Below, one piece after another: positions 60,566 to 64,000 of a stretch of DNA of 64,000 nucleotides. The notes beneath the pieces were generated by a model. That model ran no database searches. It had not been told where the DNA came from and saw only the letters and a program-made list of their open reading frames with translations. The translations under genes and the position numbers were made by a program. The stretch comes from Trogon surrucura. Its lineage: Eukaryota > Chordata > Aves > Trogoniformes > Trogonidae. The DNA lies in contig CM036617.1 of the NCBI GenBank assembly GCA_020746105.1, positions 17,854,037 to 17,918,036 on the forward strand. Reading direction: 5' to 3'. The first letter of the stretch is position 1. The number at the start of each line of letters is the position of its first letter.

Positions 60566-62754
60566 GCTGGCCTGCACCACGGATACGTGTGCCAAATTGC
60601 AGAGCAATCTATTTCATCTCTGGGTGCCTCCACTTCCTGCCCACACCAGTATAAATGTAATTATCTGACTTTTGAGGCTTTAAATGTGTGTTGGCCAGCA
60701 GCGCTTTCTTCCTACATGCTCATGTTTGCTCCAACCATACTGGTCTCAGTAGGAGGCTCCTAGTTCTGTATATCACAAAGAGATAAAAATGATAGCTAAG
60801 GTCTCTAATAAGAGACCTCTTCAAAGGTGCAGGGAGCTGCCAGGCTGATCGATCCTGTTGTGCCTGTCTGAACAGACATGCACCTATTAACCTACCTGTC
60901 AAGTTATTTTGTATAGAACTGTGATCGTATCTCTTTTTTTCAAGTTATTCTTGAGGATTTCTTTTATTAGCAGTCACCTAGATTGAGACAGCCACTTAAA
61001 AGTAATTTAGTACGGCTTCCTTCATTACCCAGCCTGGATACATTCATGCTTCCAGCATTCTGAAAGTATTTAACCGATTGAGGCATGTATGAAAATTGCA
61101 TGAAGCCCTGAACCTCAATGGAATTTTCAGAGGCAGTGTCAATGTGTCAGACTCATTAGCAGACAGGTAGAACTCGAGGTCAACACAATATATTTACTTC
61201 AGAATAGAACTGAAAACAGAATTATTTGTGAGCAAAAATTCTGGTTGCTGAGCTAAGGTACTCTGAAATATAGTATGCCATAAACCAATCAAAATGAGAT
61301 TAGTGGTGATTTTAAGAACACTTGGAAATATGTAGAGGATTACTTGACAATATTGTCAACCACAAAAAGAGCTAGGGAAAACTAAGAACTAACAATATTC
61401 TCAAATAATGTTGCCATCACTCAGTGTTTTAACATGAAACAAAAGCTTTAGCTCTGGTAGTCATGTTATTCTGCAGCATCTCCACTGCCTTTATCTCTCT
61501 TCCTCCCTCTTTTTCTTTTTGACATTTATGAATATTTCACATTTTCCATAAGGCTGAGGAGAAACATCATTGGATTGCAATTCTTAAAGACTTAAAAACG
61601 ACAAGGCGAATAGATCTTAAACTGTGTATTTGTTAATCCCTTCAATTTAAATAGAAACTGATTGATTTTCTGAGCTTTGATCATGTTTTTTCAACACTTA
61701 CAAAACTTCTGTGTTCTGACCTTTTTTGTAATTCTGACAGAAACCATAGTTATGGTCCTGGAGTACAGCTGAAGTGTCCTGAACCACTCAAATCTACTTG
61801 CACACAAATAATTCAAATTTATTAACAAACAAAAATGAAAGTTAGTCAAAGCAAACAAAATAAGGAGAGCCAATATTAACACAGATAGATTAATATATGT
61901 GATAATATTAGGGTTGCTCCTATTTAATTATTGTCAACAGTAGTCTAAAAGAAGGGGTAAATAACATCTGCTTGGGTAGTAATAAATAGAACAGTAATAT
62001 CACAATGGGAAGGTCTGAGATCTAATAAAAAAAAGACTTAAGAGACATCTGTGATAGTAAGAAAAAAAAGTTGATTTGATAAAAAACTAGCTAATTTAAA
62101 AAGGAAAAATGAGCTTTTAGGGTGCAATTAATCTTGTCTACTTTCAACCATTTAAAGCATTTAAACTTCAACCATTTAAACATCTTATTTTAAGGTAATT
62201 GTCTACTTTCCTGAGAAATTAGTGAACAGAAATACATTACAGCCAAATTTAATTCATCCTACCTGTCTTGAACAATGCTTTAGGGTAGGCTACTTTTGAG
62301 AAAGTCTGATCTCCTTTCACTGTGAGGAAAGTTGAGACCACTGCCTTATATTAGACATACATTTTGGACAATTAAGGTTAGTTGAATTTCACTCTCACAT
62401 GGGAGAAAATAATGGAAAATATAACAGCAATAAAGAGTTAAGAATGATGAAAACAAGAAAAATGAGTTAACATAAAATTACATAAAAGCTTTTCTTATAG
62501 TTTGAAATGATATTTGAAGACTTTTAGAGGGCTTGTCTTTTAGCACCATAGTACTGCTCTTCTGCACAGTAAGGCTCTTCTAAACAATTTCTAAAATGTC
62601 TGCTTGTAGTGAGTTAAGCATTTTTAGGAGAATTGTTTCATTGGGCACTTAAAATTCGGCTGTCCAAGACAGGTGTTTAAGTTTGAAGGACAGATTAGAC
62701 TTTACAGCTTTGAAACAAATTCTGAAGGGGAAAAAAAAAATAAATCCAAACAGA
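60566..62754. other. Mostly unique sequence; one candidate minus-strand exon
   Basis: AT-rich. A small direct repeat (CTTCAACCATTTAAA) occurs twice near 62143-62182. No other feature is supported. Confidence 0.4.
62263..62319 (-). CDS. Candidate exon, unrecognised gene
   Basis: On the minus strand the acceptor CTCAACTTTCCTCACAG and the donor GACAG|GTAGGA enclose 57 bases with a single open frame that reads KGDQTFSKVAYPKALFKT between split codons. Both splice signals are good and both other frames have stops. It does not join in phase to the candidate at 59.5 kb. Confidence 0.32.
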
Positions 62755-63095
62755 AAAATGCAACATGGTTTTGTAAAGTTAAGTTCTGTCAAGCAATTCT
62801 CACTTTTCTTTGAAAAATAAAGTTATTTATTAAATCTAGTAGGCATTTTATATGAAGAATATGGTAATGAAGTTGAAGAACAAGAGAGCTAAATGTGTTA
62901 GTTTAACTAAGGTAGGTAGAGAACTGGTAAAAGAGGAAAGAAAACTGGTGGTCTCCAGAGTGTAAGTCACCAGAGAAATGTAACAGTGAGGATCATCAAA
63001 ATTCATTCATTAATATTTTCATTAATGATCTTAGCTCAAAAGCAAGTATGTGATGCTAAAACTTTCTGATTGCAGTGCTGAAGGAAGCTGTGGTA
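62755..63095 (+). mobile_element. Possible very old CR1-type reverse transcriptase relic
   Basis: ATGCAACATGGTTTTGTAAAG can be read as QHGFVK, followed by a partial match to the CR1 [14 protein letters not shown] region. About 260 bases later the plus strand gives INIFINDLSS, similar to LFNIFIDDL. Order and spacing are right for one reverse transcriptase, but it is heavily decayed. Confidence 0.38.
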
Positions 63096-64000
63096 CTCTG
63101 CAGTGTCTTCTGGAGTAGGAGACCTTCACTGAGGGGAATTATCAGAGACCTATCCATAAATGTGCTGGGGGATAAACACGTTTAATAAGGAGATTTTTAA
63201 ACCAAAACACATCATTACAGGTGGTGAGGGGAATGAAACAACAAACCAAAACCAAAATCATCACTAAAATTCCCGAATAAACAAGCCCCAAATGAAACTC
63301 ACAAATGGAGGTATACTGAGCAGGAATGCTTTTAGGTTTAGAATAATTTGAATATTTCCTCGTCATTATTATGTGTGATTGTACATGTGATGAGATTTTC
63401 AATAGAAAACATCTAACTAGCTTCAAGACGAATCTCAGTTGTCTTCTGGAATAGATGACACAATGAAGATACAATCCAAGCAGAGAACTGGACTCACTGA
63501 TTTAGGAGCTTCCTTCCAGTTCTCTGTTGCAAACACCTGCACTACTAATAGGCAATAATGCAGAACAACCTGTTTGGGAGTAAGGGGTTCTCTTTTAGAG
63601 CAGTTTATTACAAGTTTTTAAGAGAGTCTATAAGGAATGGAGGAAGACTATGTTTATTTCCATTTGTGGAAGAATAAACTGAGGAACATGCAGGTAAAAT
63701 GACATGTCTTAGTCACCCACCAGCTTTGTAAAAGATAGAATTAGTTTATTAATTCCTATACAGTGACTTTCCACAGCTAGAAATGAGGGTGAAAGGAATG
63801 AATTTTCTTCTGTTAAAAATAGTTATTTATAGAAAACAAGCTTATAGTTAGATACATACCAGGGCAAATTTCCTTCTGGAGATTACTATAAAAAAAGTAA
63901 GGCAGTTTCTTAAGGAATTATGCATTTTTTTCACCTAAGGTATGCCTACAGGTGGGAAATGGAGTGTGGTTTGGAGAGCAATATATTAATAAAGTCCAAA
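63096..64000. other. No gene recognised; weak exon-like segments on the minus strand
   Basis: Short minus-strand segments near 63131-63166 and 63504-63542 have splice-like borders and open frames, but the signals are mixed. I cannot support a call. Confidence 0.35.

Noticed and set aside
1-64000. CRISPR array, operon or other prokaryotic defence system
   Set aside because: No regularly spaced repeats and no bacterial gene organisation. The sequence is vertebrate in character throughout.

Overview
The window looks like nuclear DNA of a bird. The evidence is CR1 LINE copies ending in the ATTCTATG-type octamer, two copies of a tRNA-headed SINE with a CR1 tail, retroviral-type LTRs, AT-rich unique sequence with large introns, and no bacterial-style gene packing. 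The SINE resembles TguSINE1, the tRNA-Ile/CR1 SINE described from zebra finch, so a passerine is my best guess. That is inference and a search would be needed to confirm it.

Layout. 1-6050 holds the 3' end of a plus-strand protein gene. Six short exons join in a consistent reading phase and end in a 56-codon terminal exon, a TAA stop and a nearby AATAAA. I do not recognise the protein. An old, internally deleted CR1 lies in its last intron. 6050-10900 is mostly unique non-coding sequence. 10925-15738 holds two related minus-strand LTRs bracketing a 2.2 kb CR1 whose 620-codon open frame has lost its reverse transcriptase active site. 15.7-30.9 kb is mainly unique sequence with small CR1 tails and a GC-rich, TATA-containing segment near 24.4-24.9 kb. 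30.9-37.0 kb carries the two SINE copies, a 2.9 kb truncated CR1 containing a perfect 38-bp palindrome, and a possible LTR. 37-50.9 kb is unique sequence with CR1 fragments and a (TCTCC)31 array sitting exactly on a CR1 3' end. 50889-55255 is a near full-length CR1 of about 4.4 kb with ORF1 and ORF2, each broken by one nonsense codon. 56.4-64 kb has further CR1 copies of several ages.

How the parts relate. The CR1 copies fall into at least two lineages: the 12.8/56.5 kb type, and the 31/51 kb type with related tails elsewhere. By my intervals they cover about one fifth of the window. The last ~75 bases of the SINEs match the 3' end of the 12.8 kb CR1 more closely than any other CR1 here. This fits a SINE that borrows the retrotransposition machinery of that lineage.

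On the minus strand between 40 and 63 kb several short segments look like exons, with good splice sites and one open frame. Their phases do not join into one chain, so they are listed at low confidence. No rRNA, functional tRNA gene, CRISPR array or bacterial-type operon is visible.
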